64,000 bases of DNA from Echria macrotheca (Eukaryota; Ascomycota; Sordariomycetes; Sordariales; Schizotheciaceae). The position numbers were made by a program, and so were the translations under genes. Positions 21,363-32,189 of the stretch are shown here, one piece after another. How positions within the stretch are numbered: position 1 is the stretch's first letter; each line of letters starts with the position of its first letter. The notes under the pieces are model-generated. The model did not search any database and was not told the origin of the DNA. It worked only from the letters and a program-made list of their open reading frames with translations. Where the stretch lies: positions 1,302,001-1,366,000 of the forward strand of contig MU839837.1 of assembly GCA_030411725.1 (NCBI GenBank), read 5' to 3'.

Positions 21363-23468
21363 TTACCCCAACGCCTTATCATGCGATGCCTCCACCTTGA
21401 TACCACGCTCAAGATCAACAGTGCTGCCATTGCCCGACCGCTTTCTCACCTTAGAAGCGAGGTCGGCTCCGGCGGCCGCCCTCGTCGAAGATGCTGGGAA
21501 AAAGGCGCCAAAGACACTCGCTCCCCCATTCGCCCTCTCCCCCAGCATCTGCCGATCCCGAACCACGGACGCATTCGCACGCCCTTCACTTCCCTTGAAC
21601 TTCTTCTGCGCCCGCAGACCGTACAGCCAATACATCACCAACACACAGACCGTCAGGGGACCGGTGACTGCGAAGTAGTACCAGAACCGAGACTTGACTA
21701 CCGTTTTCTCCTCGGCGGCGTCAAAGTCAAACAACGGCATGGCGAAGAACGTCTAGAGGTACCCGCGGGTGATACACGTTAGTTTTTGTCGTACTGGACA
21801 GGTAATACCTAGGCTCGAATGTCCTCTCGGAAAACTTACAGCGACGAACGTTGCCGGCAAAAACGCCATGGTGAGGATAGCTATGGCCTTCATGTCGGAG
21901 CTATCCTGTTTCGCCGCCGTTGCGATCTGCTGGGCGATGTGGTTGTACAGCTAAAAGTGGAAAAAGAAAATTGCTAATAAGCGTTGGGCTCAGAGGAAAA
22001 GAAACTCCCATAAAAGGTTGTGTGGGCAGCCAGCACAGACGTACCGCAGTCATCTGGGCCCCCGCCCTTTTGTTCATGAACTCGAGATCCCAGAGCATCC
22101 CGTTCGACTTTTGCAGTATCAGCTCCAGGGATTCCTTTAGATTCAGCGAAATAGCGACCATCTCCTGTTCCTCTTCGATTCCAGAAGGCTTCGGCTGGGA
22201 GGTGGTAGGGGCCGTGTTACCCGGCGATGGCGCGCCATCTCGCACGTGCTTCTCCGTTCCCCGTAAGAGCATGCCATCGACTACCGTCATTGTAGTCTTC
22301 TGAATGATTTCGATCCCCGCTATGAGCGTTTTGGTGTGGCTCTCCCAAACAGTGGCAAGCTGGACGACTCCGAGCACGCTATTCGTCATCGTCTTGACGT
22401 TGAATGAACTTGGCATGCCCTTGTTCTCCGTAGCCATGGTATGTGGGATGTGGCTATCCTTGGACGGCTCTTCTTCCTCGATCACGTCGATGCCGGACTG
22501 CCCGCCGGACTTTTCGACATCCAACAGGTCCTCCCATAGTGCCTCTGTCATGTCTCGCAGTTGGATCTGGTGCTGTCCGAGGAGTAGTATCGGCAGGAGC
22601 AGAGGATGCCTCGTCATCCCGCGGAGGATAGTCAGCTGCTGGCAGAGAAAGGATTGTTGGGCGGCAGAGCATCCTAGCAATACGCCAAAGGTAAGGTGAG
22701 TCGAGGGGTCGTACGACATCGACAGGGCAACGTCCATGCCCAGCACGCCCCTGTTGGACACCGTCATGGTGAGACCTGTCGGTGGTTGGCACGTTGCAGG
22801 GCAGTTATATGAGACGTTTTGCCGATAATGGCACGGGGGACAATGGAAATTTCACGTACCGAAAAGGGAGGGGTTGGTGCAGCCATCCTCGTACTCGTAG
22901 TGAGGCTGGAAGTGAGGTGTCGAAGTCAGGAACGCCCAGGGTGTAGCGGGAGGCAGACGAAAGCGCCTTATGACCTCTTGGAACTTCTCCTTCAAAAACG
23001 GGACTTGCTTCAAGTTATCCTCGTGCGAGTAGGGGAGCGTTGCCAGTTCACTATCCGGGGGACGCTCATCTGAAGCCCCGAGACTGGCTGCTGCGTTAGG
23101 GATGCTGAGGAGGAGCCAGGAAAAAAGGCGCAAACCAACATGAGCCTGAAATGAACAACAGACCTGCCGTTTGAACGGTCCTGTAAGTTTGTTTAGTGGG
23201 TTTAAATCTAAACTGTCGGCAAAGCTTACTTTGTCTATCCAAGAGGAAAGCTCGTCCGGTGGGACCAGGACAACTTTAGAAGTCGATCTCGACTAACTCG
23301 GGATTAGCGGATCCAAGCGACTTCGGGAGGCGACAGACAAACCTTTGCTCGGCTGACCTCCAAGGTCAGCAGTCGCTTCGGTTGATAGCTGAGCTTATCG
23401 AGGCATCGATTCCGATCGTGGCCCGTTTGGAGTCTATGAAGCAGAGTGGTTTTCTCAAGACGACCCAT
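21363..23468 (-). CDS. CorA-like membrane protein
   Basis: Minus-strand exons 23468-23343, 23292-22860, 22775-22045, 21950-21840 and 21752-21363 join in phase to 596 aa. The core is DSSDMKAIAILTMAFLPATF followed by TFFAMPLFDFDA and a second hydrophobic stretch (WYYFAVTGPLTVCVLVMYWLYG). This is the C-terminal two-helix signature of the fungal CorA-like (Mg2+ transporter-related) family. Members usually lack the strict GMN loop; here the position reads AMPLFD. An LPPATPWAF segment and a long central helical region (about 270-420) are also typical. The start at 23468 is the first ATG in the conserved frame. An upstream ATG at 23607 opens a plausible N-terminus (MDQSEFFEDKVQYFSSC), but a CA repeat at 23477-23493 leaves it out of frame. 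Likely at the plasma membrane or an internal membrane; transport is not proven for this subgroup. Confidence 0.75.
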
Positions 23469-23476
23469 GATGGCTG

Positions 23477-23493
23477 CACACACACACACACAC
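23477..23493. repeat. CA dinucleotide microsatellite
   Basis: A run of 8.5 CA units just upstream of the chosen start of the CorA-like gene. One unit more, or two fewer, would join the upstream frame (ATG at 23607) to the conserved frame. Confidence 0.85.
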
Positions 23494-23887
23494 GAGTAGC
23501 GAAGATGGTACGGGCGAGAGGCGAGAAGGAATGGCGTTGGCCAGTCGCGGATCCCCGCACGAGCTGAAATATTGGACCTTGTCCTCAAAGAACTCGGATT
23601 GGTCCATCGCAAACGCCCCCGTGCAGGTATGTACACGTACAGACCTGTGCAAGATATCGGACAAAACCACGACCCACGAATAGCAACGCCATACGTCAGC
23701 ATGCATGTTCCAATCCCTCGCCGGCATGGGGCGGGGTATGGGCTGAGTCGTCCCTTGTGTCTCCTTATCAAATCGAATCCCTCTCTCTAGGTCTAGAACC
23801 AGGTTCCCGTCGCCGGCCGTCCCCCTTCCAGTGTCCGTTGCTTCCCCAGTAACTACAGTGGGCAGGGGAAGTATCGCAATTGAAAGA

Positions 23888-24900
23888 ATGGCGGCAAAGT
23901 TCGAATTTGTAGTGCTTTATGAGCCCAAAAACTTTGATGCCGACGTCCTTGTCGAGTAGGTTCCCCTCACATGGCTCTCGCGTTGGCCATCTTCGGCGGA
24001 TGGATAACTCACACACACTCATAGCATCGTGTTTGTCCACGGTATCCTCGGAGATTACGAGTCCACATGGACACACCAGGAGTCGAAAATCCTGTGGCCG
24101 CGGGACCTGCTGCCCATCGACTTTCCCAGAGCGCGAATCGCGTCCCTGAATTACTCGCCAAATTTCGACGACTTCTTCCCTGCCGAGAGCGCCGTTGGCG
24201 CGACCAGTGGTCTGGACCGCTTGTCCTCAGGGCTTTGTGAGGCCTTGGAGAGATTCCGCCAAACCGCGCCCAAGGTAAGATAGCACGGACAGGGCCGGAT
24301 CCGGGCTGTGACAGAACTGACGCTCTGCAGGCTACTAACCGACCGATCATCCTCGTCGCGCACAGCTTGGGCGGTCTTATATGTACGAAAGCGATCCTGG
24401 AAACGCCGGTCGAGGGGCTAGCTGGTGTAATCTTCTTCGGAACGCCTTTTGTCCAAGAACCCGAGGAGTGGAGGCCTTTGGCATCTCGGTTCGCAAAGCT
24501 CGTCGGCTTGGACGACTGCGGCACTCTACCAGAAAGCGCACTCACAAGCCTCGTTGACATCGTGGATGATTTCGAGAGTATGATTGAAAGGGAGATTCTT
24601 GACCCGAGCGGGCTCCTCTTCCTCAGCGAAACTGAGATATGTAAACCCCTGGAAGGGCCGGTCCTCGAGGGGGGAGACGCGGTGCCCTTCGGCGATATCG
24701 GAGACTCAGTTGAAGAGGCAGGAGTGGACCACATCTCGATCTCCAGGTTCGACACGCCAGATCGCGAGGGGTATAGCATGGTTTTACGGAAGCTAATCCA
24801 AATCACGAGGGGGAGCCAAAGACCTAGTGAACTGATAGACGTGACCTGGACCCCTTGGATGAAAAGGGTGCGGGCCCGAGAGCCCCGGTTCGCGCTATGA
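23888..24900 (+). CDS. stand-alone SesB-like alpha/beta hydrolase
   Basis: Three exons, 23888-23955, 24025-24274 and 24331-24900, joined in phase to 295 aa. The fold is shown by IVFVHGILGD (H28-G29, oxyanion region), the nucleophile elbow ILVAHSLGG with Ser118, GVIFFGTPF, and a late VDHISISRF with His240 as the likely catalytic base. This is the lipase/esterase-like domain seen as the N-terminal effector (SesB type) of fungal NLR-like proteins and in related free-standing proteins. Here the protein ends soon after the His motif and carries no NACHT or repeat domain, and none lies downstream. Its substrate is unknown. A role in allorecognition or defence is inference from the family. Confidence 0.8.
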
Positions 24901-25057
24901 TGTGAGGTACCGGGTTGGACACATGTATGCAAGGCTGGACGGTATGCAGCCGTCTGCGATTCCAAACTAGATGTCACAGTGGTATAAGTTACAAGTCTTC
25001 CTATTTTCGTGAAAGCTGGGCGGCCTCGACACGAAGAACCTTGCCCTTCCACATAGA

Positions 25058-27768
25058 CTATCTCTCCCGCTCATCCAAGTCAATCACCTGCTCATACCCC
25101 CGTCCACCCCGTTCCTTCCAGGACGTCCTCCACCCCAGCAGCAGATTCACCACACCAGCCACGGCAACCATCGCCCGCCTCCTCACGCCCGAGATGAGCA
25201 TCACAGCCACAGCCGGAACCCCGACCACCCCAGCCAACACCAGCAACGCCCCCCGTCCCGATCCAGAACTCTCAACCGGCTCACTCCCCACCACCTGACC
25301 CGGAAACTCCAGCCCCATCAGCAAAACAACCGTCGCCGTCCACCCCGTAAACGCCCTACTCCGCCTTCCCTCGCCCGTCACATCCGAGTACTGCTCCCAA
25401 AAGAACCCCGTCGCCTCCCAGCTACCATACACCGTATCAACAAGCCGTTGTCTCAGCTGCGCCGCCAACCCCGCCGCCCTATTCCTTACCGCCGCCGGCC
25501 CGTCAGCGGACAGCCCAACATCCCGCAGCCGCAGCACAGCCAAGACATTGAGATTCATCCACACGGCGCCGCGCCAGTAATCTTCGTCCTTGGCATACCC
25601 CTCGTCGGATTTACTCAGACTGCGCAGGCCGTGCTCTGACCACAGCCGGTCCGGATCACCTAGCAAATCGAGCACCGCGTCGAGGTTGGGATGTGTGGCG
25701 TCCATGAGCCCCAGCAGTAAAGGGAAGAGCGAGAGATACCCCTCCCGACAGACGAGGACGTATTCATTCCTGCCCGACGAGTCGACGGTCGCGTCGCAGT
25801 ATGTTTTCCTGGTGGAGTCCCAGTGCAGGGCGTCGAGGTTGTGCTTCACGTCGGCGACGTGGCTGGCGTATTTTGCTGCGTCGTCTGTCTCGCCTAGATA
25901 GCTAGCGACTTGTTCTAGTGCGGCGGCGGAGGCGCCCACCCACGCGAGTGCGTCGATGTGTAACTCGCCTGGGTGCGGGGGGTCTGCGCGAGGGTAGTCG
26001 TCTAGGCCGCTGGTGAGTGTGTGTTGTGGAGTGCGGCCGCGCCAGCGGAAGCCCGTCCCGGGGATGGCGGATGCGGGACGTGGGTATATCTCCGTGAAGT
26101 TGCCTGCTTGGGTGCGGCGGAACCAGGCGTAGTGGCGTGCGAGGAGCGGGTATATGGTTCGTAGCATGGCTGATGCTCGGTCGGGGGAGGATAGGTAGAC
26201 CGATGGGTGGCCGGCGTAGGGGGAAGTACCGGTCAGCTTGGCGATGATGATGGGGACGAGTAGCGAGAGGGTTGGTGGGTTGGCGTAGTGTGGATATTGC
26301 ACTTGGAATTCGGGCGGGACGCGGCTGCGTGCTTCGGGGCCGAGGATTTGCTCTCGGCCGATCCAGCCATCGTCGTCCATCAGGCTCAACCAGCTGTGGA
26401 GGACAGATACAGCAAGATCGAGGTCCCATTCGATGACCGGGAGAAGGTGGAAGCCCTCGTCCCAGAGGAATCCGCGCGGGAAGAATGGGCGGGAGGGTGT
26501 GTGTGAGAGGAGGGTTAGCGGGGGAGTCGTTGTGATGGAGGCACGCGACCGGGCCGCGGCCGCTTTGACCCAGAAGTTGGCGTCGGTCTCTTCGTACTCG
26601 GGTGCGTGGGAGTCGTCGACTTTGGTATCTCCATGGAAAAAGCCTAGGCCGCCGAGGAGGTTCGATAGAATCTCCTGGGTGAAGTGGGTGTATTTCTCCT
26701 GCTGAAATGGAGATGCCCTGGGGAAAACTCCATCTACCCTGGTAGCGAACGAGGATTGAAGGGAGCTTATTCCAGAATCGACCGCATTCGCTATCGAAAT
26801 TTGTTAGTCACGAAGCCTTCGCGGAAGTGAACTTTGGGCTGACCCTCAAGCAAAGGTGTTCCAGTAGCCTGGTATGTAAATGTTACCTGGAACGGACCTT
26901 GAAAGGCCAGCTGGACAAAGTGCATATTACCCTGGCCGGGAGCATCGTTGAGAGATATCCCGTTGCCGGCAGTATCTCTGAAGAGGTCAACGAGGACGGC
27001 TATTGCTGTTAGTCCGAATGAAACTGAAAGCTGGTCTCATGGTTCGCCTACACTTGGCCTGCCATATCCTATCCTCCGTGACTTCGATACTCTTCACCAC
27101 GGTGTCATGAATGGGTTTGTTCTGCGTATCGCCCAAAACCTGGAACTCAAATTTCCCAAGAGCTGGCATGTCTCCATGGCAAGCGGCTTCCACTTGCGTT
27201 CCATCTTTACTCCTGTTGTCGCAAACAAGCGACTTTGGCCCATTGGAGTCTACCTTCTCCACTGCTGTGTGTAGTATCAAGGATGTCTTCACATCAGCCG
27301 CACCAGATTTGGGAGTGCCTGTGATTCGGACAGCCCAGCTGTTCCCGTCCTCCGACTTGAGAAAATCTGTGCGGAGCTCAAGCTGGAGTTGAGTGTCGTG
27401 GATTGCTTGCGAGCCACCGGCGCGCGTGTCATAAAACGTCCAGCCATAACCCTGCATCCCGTCATTTTGTTCGCATGTGTCCCGAAGTGCTGTTACGTGA
27501 GCCAAGGTTCATCCCGGGGTGCGTGACTAAACTCACATTTCAGCATAGTCTTCCGATCGTCGCCATTCGCCCACATCAGGCCCATGAGCAGAGTCTCGGG
27601 GACGGTAGGGCGGACCCCGAAGTACAGGTTCGGTCGATATGGGCCCCATGTTTGCCATGGCTGCTCTGGAACTGATGATGAAGTTGATGAATTGAAATTG
27701 CCCAGTGATTGTGCCAGTGCGCCGAGAGAAAGACTCAGAATGGCCAGACAACGCGACACCACAGCCAT
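25058..27768 (-). CDS. GH63 mannosyl-oligosaccharide glucosidase-like protein
   Basis: Four minus-strand exons, 27768-27537, 27489-27054, 26977-26844 and 26790-25058, all in phase, 844 aa. Processing alpha-glucosidase I (GH63) removes the outer glucose from N-glycans in the ER. The N-terminal domain begins WGPYRPNLYFGVRP, with GYGWTFYDTR and EDRIWQAK. The catalytic (alpha/alpha)6 domain shows LLGGLGFFHGD, FFPRGFLWDEGFHLLPV, WIGREQILG, GLDDYPRA, WRGAVWMNLN and FTGWTATVVLLM. MAVVSRCLAILSLSLGALAQ is a signal peptide. Unusually, about 80 residues follow the catalytic domain, with a hydrophobic span (ALLVLAGVVGVPAVAVMLISG) and a basic tail, so the protein may be anchored at its C-terminus. The third donor (GTCAGC) is weak but phase-correct. 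Confidence 0.88.
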
Positions 27769-28320
27769 GCTCCAGCTTGGTGCATCTGGGGGCCCCGGAA
27801 TGCGAAGACTGCGAAATGGAGGAATCGAGAGCTGGCAACACTATCGGGTCAGCGTCCCGCGATGGGAAACAGTGTCCAGGACGAAAATTGTTGGGCGCCC
27901 GAAGATCTCCCGCCGTGGCTGATTGCTTTGCCGCTGCTTTGGTGCCACGAGACACTTGGTTGGCTCAACGTGTGCGCGGAAGGAGCTCCCAGCCATTCAC
28001 AGCCATTGTGACAAATCGGGAATTCGCATATGCACGATAGGCGCGGAGGCGGCGCAGCTGGAGACTCCTGGCCGATCGCGATTGGCCCGGGAACCGCTCC
28101 TGGAATGGTCATCTCCCAACGGTCAAACGCGAAACAAAAAGCTTGTTCTCGATTTGTCCCGGCCTCGGCCCGACCGCTTTCGGAACGACCCACCCGACGC
28201 CTTGGGACCATGCACCGTTTGACTTTCCCGACTGCTGGGTTTCGAGCCCCCAATATCATCACCCCCCAAATTCCATCCCCATGAATAAGTCTTTTGTTGA
28301 CATCGGGTTGGGTACCCAAG
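27769..28320. other. intergenic, divergent promoters
   Basis: Space between the GH63 gene (minus) and the membrane protein gene (plus). No gene or clear TATA box is seen. Confidence 0.5.
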
Positions 28321-29985
28321 ATGGCAGCACACGGCGAGAGAGCCCGGTTGAGTTATAGCAACTTGGAGACGGTCCAGAACCTCCACTCTCCCCGTTGGAA
28401 CCCTTTACTTGGTAATGGACTCGAAGTGGTCCCGGACGGGCACCATAGACCTTACGAACACAACGACAAACATCATGTTTTCGTCCGGTCGAAGGACGAC
28501 AAAATCTTGGTAAACGCTGATCCCCAACCGCCTGAGGTAGCTTTCGATGAAGGCAACGCCTCCACACCACCAGCAAAGATCTGGGGTATCCGCCGCAAGC
28601 TATTCTGGATTTTCGTTGCACTGACCGTCATCGTCGTCCTCGCTGCGTCCATCGGAGGCGGAATCGGAGCACGATTAGCAGCCGACGCTCGTACGAAACA
28701 GAGCATACCTTCTTCGGACCCGGACACGAATTCAGGAAACTCGACGACGTCCTCAAGCCCTGCGAGAGCTCCCTTCCGGAACCTCGGCATCGCGGCTTTG
28801 CGGTGGGTGGATGGCAAGAACATCAGCCATTTCCACTTGTATTCGCAATCCACCAACTCAACCCACACCCGTGTGCTGGAGTCTAGTTGGGATTCCAACA
28901 GCGAAACTTGGACGGTCGCTCCGATCACCGATGACGATGCCGACGAGGTGAAGCCCGGCACGCCCATTGCGGTGTCCGCCGGGTTTCCCCACACCAACAC
29001 GAGCATCGAACTGGTAAGAGAGGTCCCTGATATCTGCGTCTACCGTGACTGACAAGAACTCGTGTCGCTGCAGGTCAAAAGCGTCTTCTTCCTCCAATCG
29101 GCCGGCACGATCACGGAGCGACAGTCGCCATTTAAAGAACAAGACGGGGTATGGGGCAACGACAACTTCAGCGGACTGTACAGCGCGTCCAACGCCTCGT
29201 CCATCTTTTCCTACTGGTACCAGGATCTGCAGAATCGCACCCAGATCCTCGCCACCTTCTTCCAAGAGCTAGGAGCCAACTCGCTGACAGTCGGACGGTA
29301 TATCGAGAATGGGGTGGATGACGGGTTGCCCTGGGAAAGCACAAGGAACAGCATCTCAATCCAAGATGGATCTCCCATCGTCGCTGTGCCGGCAGGGAGC
29401 AGACGCGATTTGCGTTTGTACATTGGCGGGACAGACGGGACGATGAAGCAATACGCGTACAGTCTCGACCAAAATGTGCTTGGAAATCCAATTAGTAAGT
29501 AGATCCCACGAGCTGGCAGGTGAGGTGGTGGTGCTGATGTCGAACCTACCTACCTAGATACGGCCCTCCCCCTTTCCCCACACACACCCTTCTGCGTCAC
29601 CATCGAAGACAATCGCAACTGGTACACGACTGCCACGCTACCCGAGTGCACACGTACCAGCACCGGGACTTTTATTACACATCTGCTCCTGTATGCATCC
29701 GCTGATCGGGGAACATTGTCACTTGTGTCCTGGAACTGCTCGAGCGGATTTGTCGAGCAGCAAAGCCGCATTGAGAAGCTGCTGAAGCCCAATCGGACGT
29801 ATTTGGGACTCGCGTCGACGTCAGCTAGCAATCTTACATTCGTGGATCAGCGGGTATATGTCTTGTTTGATGAGGGTGCTGGACCCCAGGTTGAGGAGTG
29901 GGGTGTCCCTGCGAGCGGCGGTTTGAATATTGCTCAGCAGAATGGTCCTTGGAATTTGCTTGGATCTGTTCCCATCCAGCTGTAG
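28321..29985 (+). CDS. type II membrane protein with lectin-like ectodomain
   Basis: Three exons, 28321-29013, 29074-29494 and 29558-29985, in phase, 513 aa. The N-terminal about 95 residues are cytosolic and polar. One transmembrane helix follows (LFWIFVALTVIVVLAASIGGGIGA) and then a Ser/Thr-rich stalk. The large ectodomain has repeated short strands of the kind HFHLYSQ, VKSVFFLQSAG and RLYIGGTDGTMKQYAYS, with several N-glycosylation sites. The recurrent pattern, one strand set about every 50 residues, recalls the six-bladed propeller of fungal fucose-specific lectins. That is a pattern match, not a proven family. The ATG at 28321 is the first before the membrane helix. Probably at the plasma membrane or in the secretory pathway. 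Confidence 0.75.
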
Positions 29986-30175
29986 CGACTTATCACTACA
30001 GTTCTCATGGCGGTTGACGGCTTTGGTTGGTTGCATGTGCACTGCGCACCAAATATGGCGGTAATCCTGTATTTCATCGAGTCTTGCATAGTATGGTAGT
30101 TAGCATCTGAGTAGTCCAACCTGGAGTTTTTTTTTTCTTTTCTTTTGTCGTCGGTAGTAACTTTTTTCGTGGAGC

Positions 30176-32189
30176 TCAGGTTCTATCACTTTGGGGTCTG
30201 ATGAACAACCTTTCTTGCGCACGATCCGCGACACGCGTCGCTTGTTCAAAAGCGTAGGCGCAAGCGATGAGCTTCTCTTCGTCGAATCGGCGTCCGGCAA
30301 AGAGAATAGAGAGACTGTGGTTGGGTACCTACCTAGTCAGCAAAGGATGGCTATTCTCGGAGCATGTGCTGCAACTCACGGCATGTTCGGACCGCAAGTG
30401 ACCAGCCCATCTTCGCCCTTTGTCACCGGTGTTGCCTCAGAGTAGTAACCCAGAGGGACTGCAATACCAGGCAGCCGGCCCAAGTCAAGGGGCAGGTCGA
30501 CCGTAGGCACCGCCACTAGCAGGTCGCAACCTGTACGAGCAAGAAGCCGGACAGGATCGAGGCCCAAGTAGTCCAATCGCTTCTTTGACGCGAGGTACAT
30601 CTCACTCTCTGATGAGTCGCTTATATCCCTGGCATCTTCGAACCATTTTGCGCCAAATCTGTCATACTCCTCCTGTGTTGTGTTCTTGAGGAACTCGATG
30701 AGGTCGCCGACGTTGTCGATGCCATGAGGATTATGATCCAACTCGGAGAAGAATTTTTCGAACCCTGGATTCCACGTCAGCCCTGGAATACGGCCAGTCT
30801 GGCTGAATCATTCTGACCTTCTCTGAGTGAGATGGCATTAAAGACTTCATCTCTTTGGTGTCCATCTATTTTCCAGGTATCGAAGTCATCGTTGTCGACA
30901 ATTACTGCCCCCAGTGACCGAAGTGTCTCTAGGGCACTATCAAATGCTTGATAAAGCTCTGCGTCCAGTCTGAGGGCCTCGACAACGGACTTCGGAAGCT
31001 AGCGACATGGAAAGTTAGTAAAAGAGCAGGATTGGTGTCGAATAACCAACTTACCGCAATTCTCAGTCCCTGGCATCCGTCCCTCCTACATGCTCCCACG
31101 TAATCAGGGATTTCATCGAAAGGAATATCCTCTGTTGCGTGATCGAGTTTATCCTTGCCTACCATTGAGCAAATTAGCTGGAAGTCGAGTTAAGCTTCCA
31201 AAGCGGGCAACACTAACCTGCAATGACCTTGAGAATCTTGGCAGCATCCTTCACCCACTTTGTCATCGGACCCACGGTATCACGGTCTGGGGATACAGGA
31301 ATGACACCTGCTCGCGAAACTAAACCAACAGTTGCCTTGAGACCCACGGCACCATTTCTCCCAGCTGGGGACAAAATGCTACCACAAGTCTGCAAAATCT
31401 GTCAACCGACATTCCAGGAAGGGTTGGACAAGCGGTGTCCTACCTCGCCGCCAATAGTCGCCGATGCAAGGCTCGGACGAGCAGCGACTGCGCTTCCCGA
31501 TGAAGGACCTTCCGGATTCTGCTGTTCATGGGAAGCGCCCAACACCTGCCCGTGCAATGGACTCCAGCCGTCCGAGCAGCTATCAGAGCGGGAATACCCC
31601 CACTCGCTCATATTGGTCTTTCCAAGTATGATAGCGCCGGCGGCTTCCAACTTCTGGACAACTGTTGATGAGGTGCGATATTTTGCCCCCACGAGTGCGA
31701 ACGAGCCAGCTTCCACGGTTAGCTAGCTTGAAACCTAGTAGCGGAAGGGAAGGAGGGTATACCGGTTGTATCCATCTTATCCGTAGTGGCAAACGTATCC
31801 TTGATCAATATTGGAATTCCATGCAGGTCGCTGTTTAGGAGTTAGTATGTGGTATGGTGTGGCTGCGGAAAGGGGTGCGCCACTTACCCCAGGAGGTTGC
31901 CGAGTTTCCGTTGAGTATCCCTCTCCACGGCCAAAGCGACAGCCTCTGGGTTGAGGCACGCGACAGCCTTGACTTTGTCGTTGATCTCAGCGATTCTGGC
32001 CAGATACATCTACAATTGAACGCAGAGATAAGCAATCGTGTTGGTCATAGTGGTTTGTGATCTTACCTTTACGAGAGCCTCGCTCGTGAGTTCCCCCCGT
32101 CCAAGCCGCTCTTGGGTGTCGGTTATATCACACTCTTCAATTCCGAATGAGGAACGGGCCGCCTCGACTTGTGAATTTACGACTGCCAT
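30176..32189 (-). CDS. amidase-signature family hydrolase, possible frameshift
   Basis: Nine minus-strand exons: 32189-32067, 32009-31888, 31830-31763, 31709-31444, 31389-31218, 31158-31055, 30998 to about 30818, about 30800-30380 and 30314-30176. Introns are 53-65 nt. Landmarks are GIPILIKDTF (K92), GPSSGSAVA (cis-Ser about 175) and GGETCGSI (nucleophile Ser197), i.e. the Ser-cisSer-Lys triad of amidases. The C-terminus ILFAGRRFDEEKLIACAYAFEQAT is typical. The usual glycine-rich GGSSGG is partly replaced (PEGPSSGS). Between 30818 and 30783 the frames do not meet. Either a 35-nt intron (GTCAGA...CCAG), shorter than any other here, or a one-base deletion joins them. The substrate is unknown; family members hydrolyse diverse amides. 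Confidence 0.8.

Noticed and set aside
23468..23607. Using the ATG at 23607 as the CorA-like start
   Set aside because: No donor/acceptor pair gives the right phase; the only candidate introns are 38 nt with wrong phase or a 14-20 nt CA-repeat segment.
31223..31726. 167-aa plus-strand frame
   Set aside because: Antisense to amidase exons with matching intron positions; a shadow frame.
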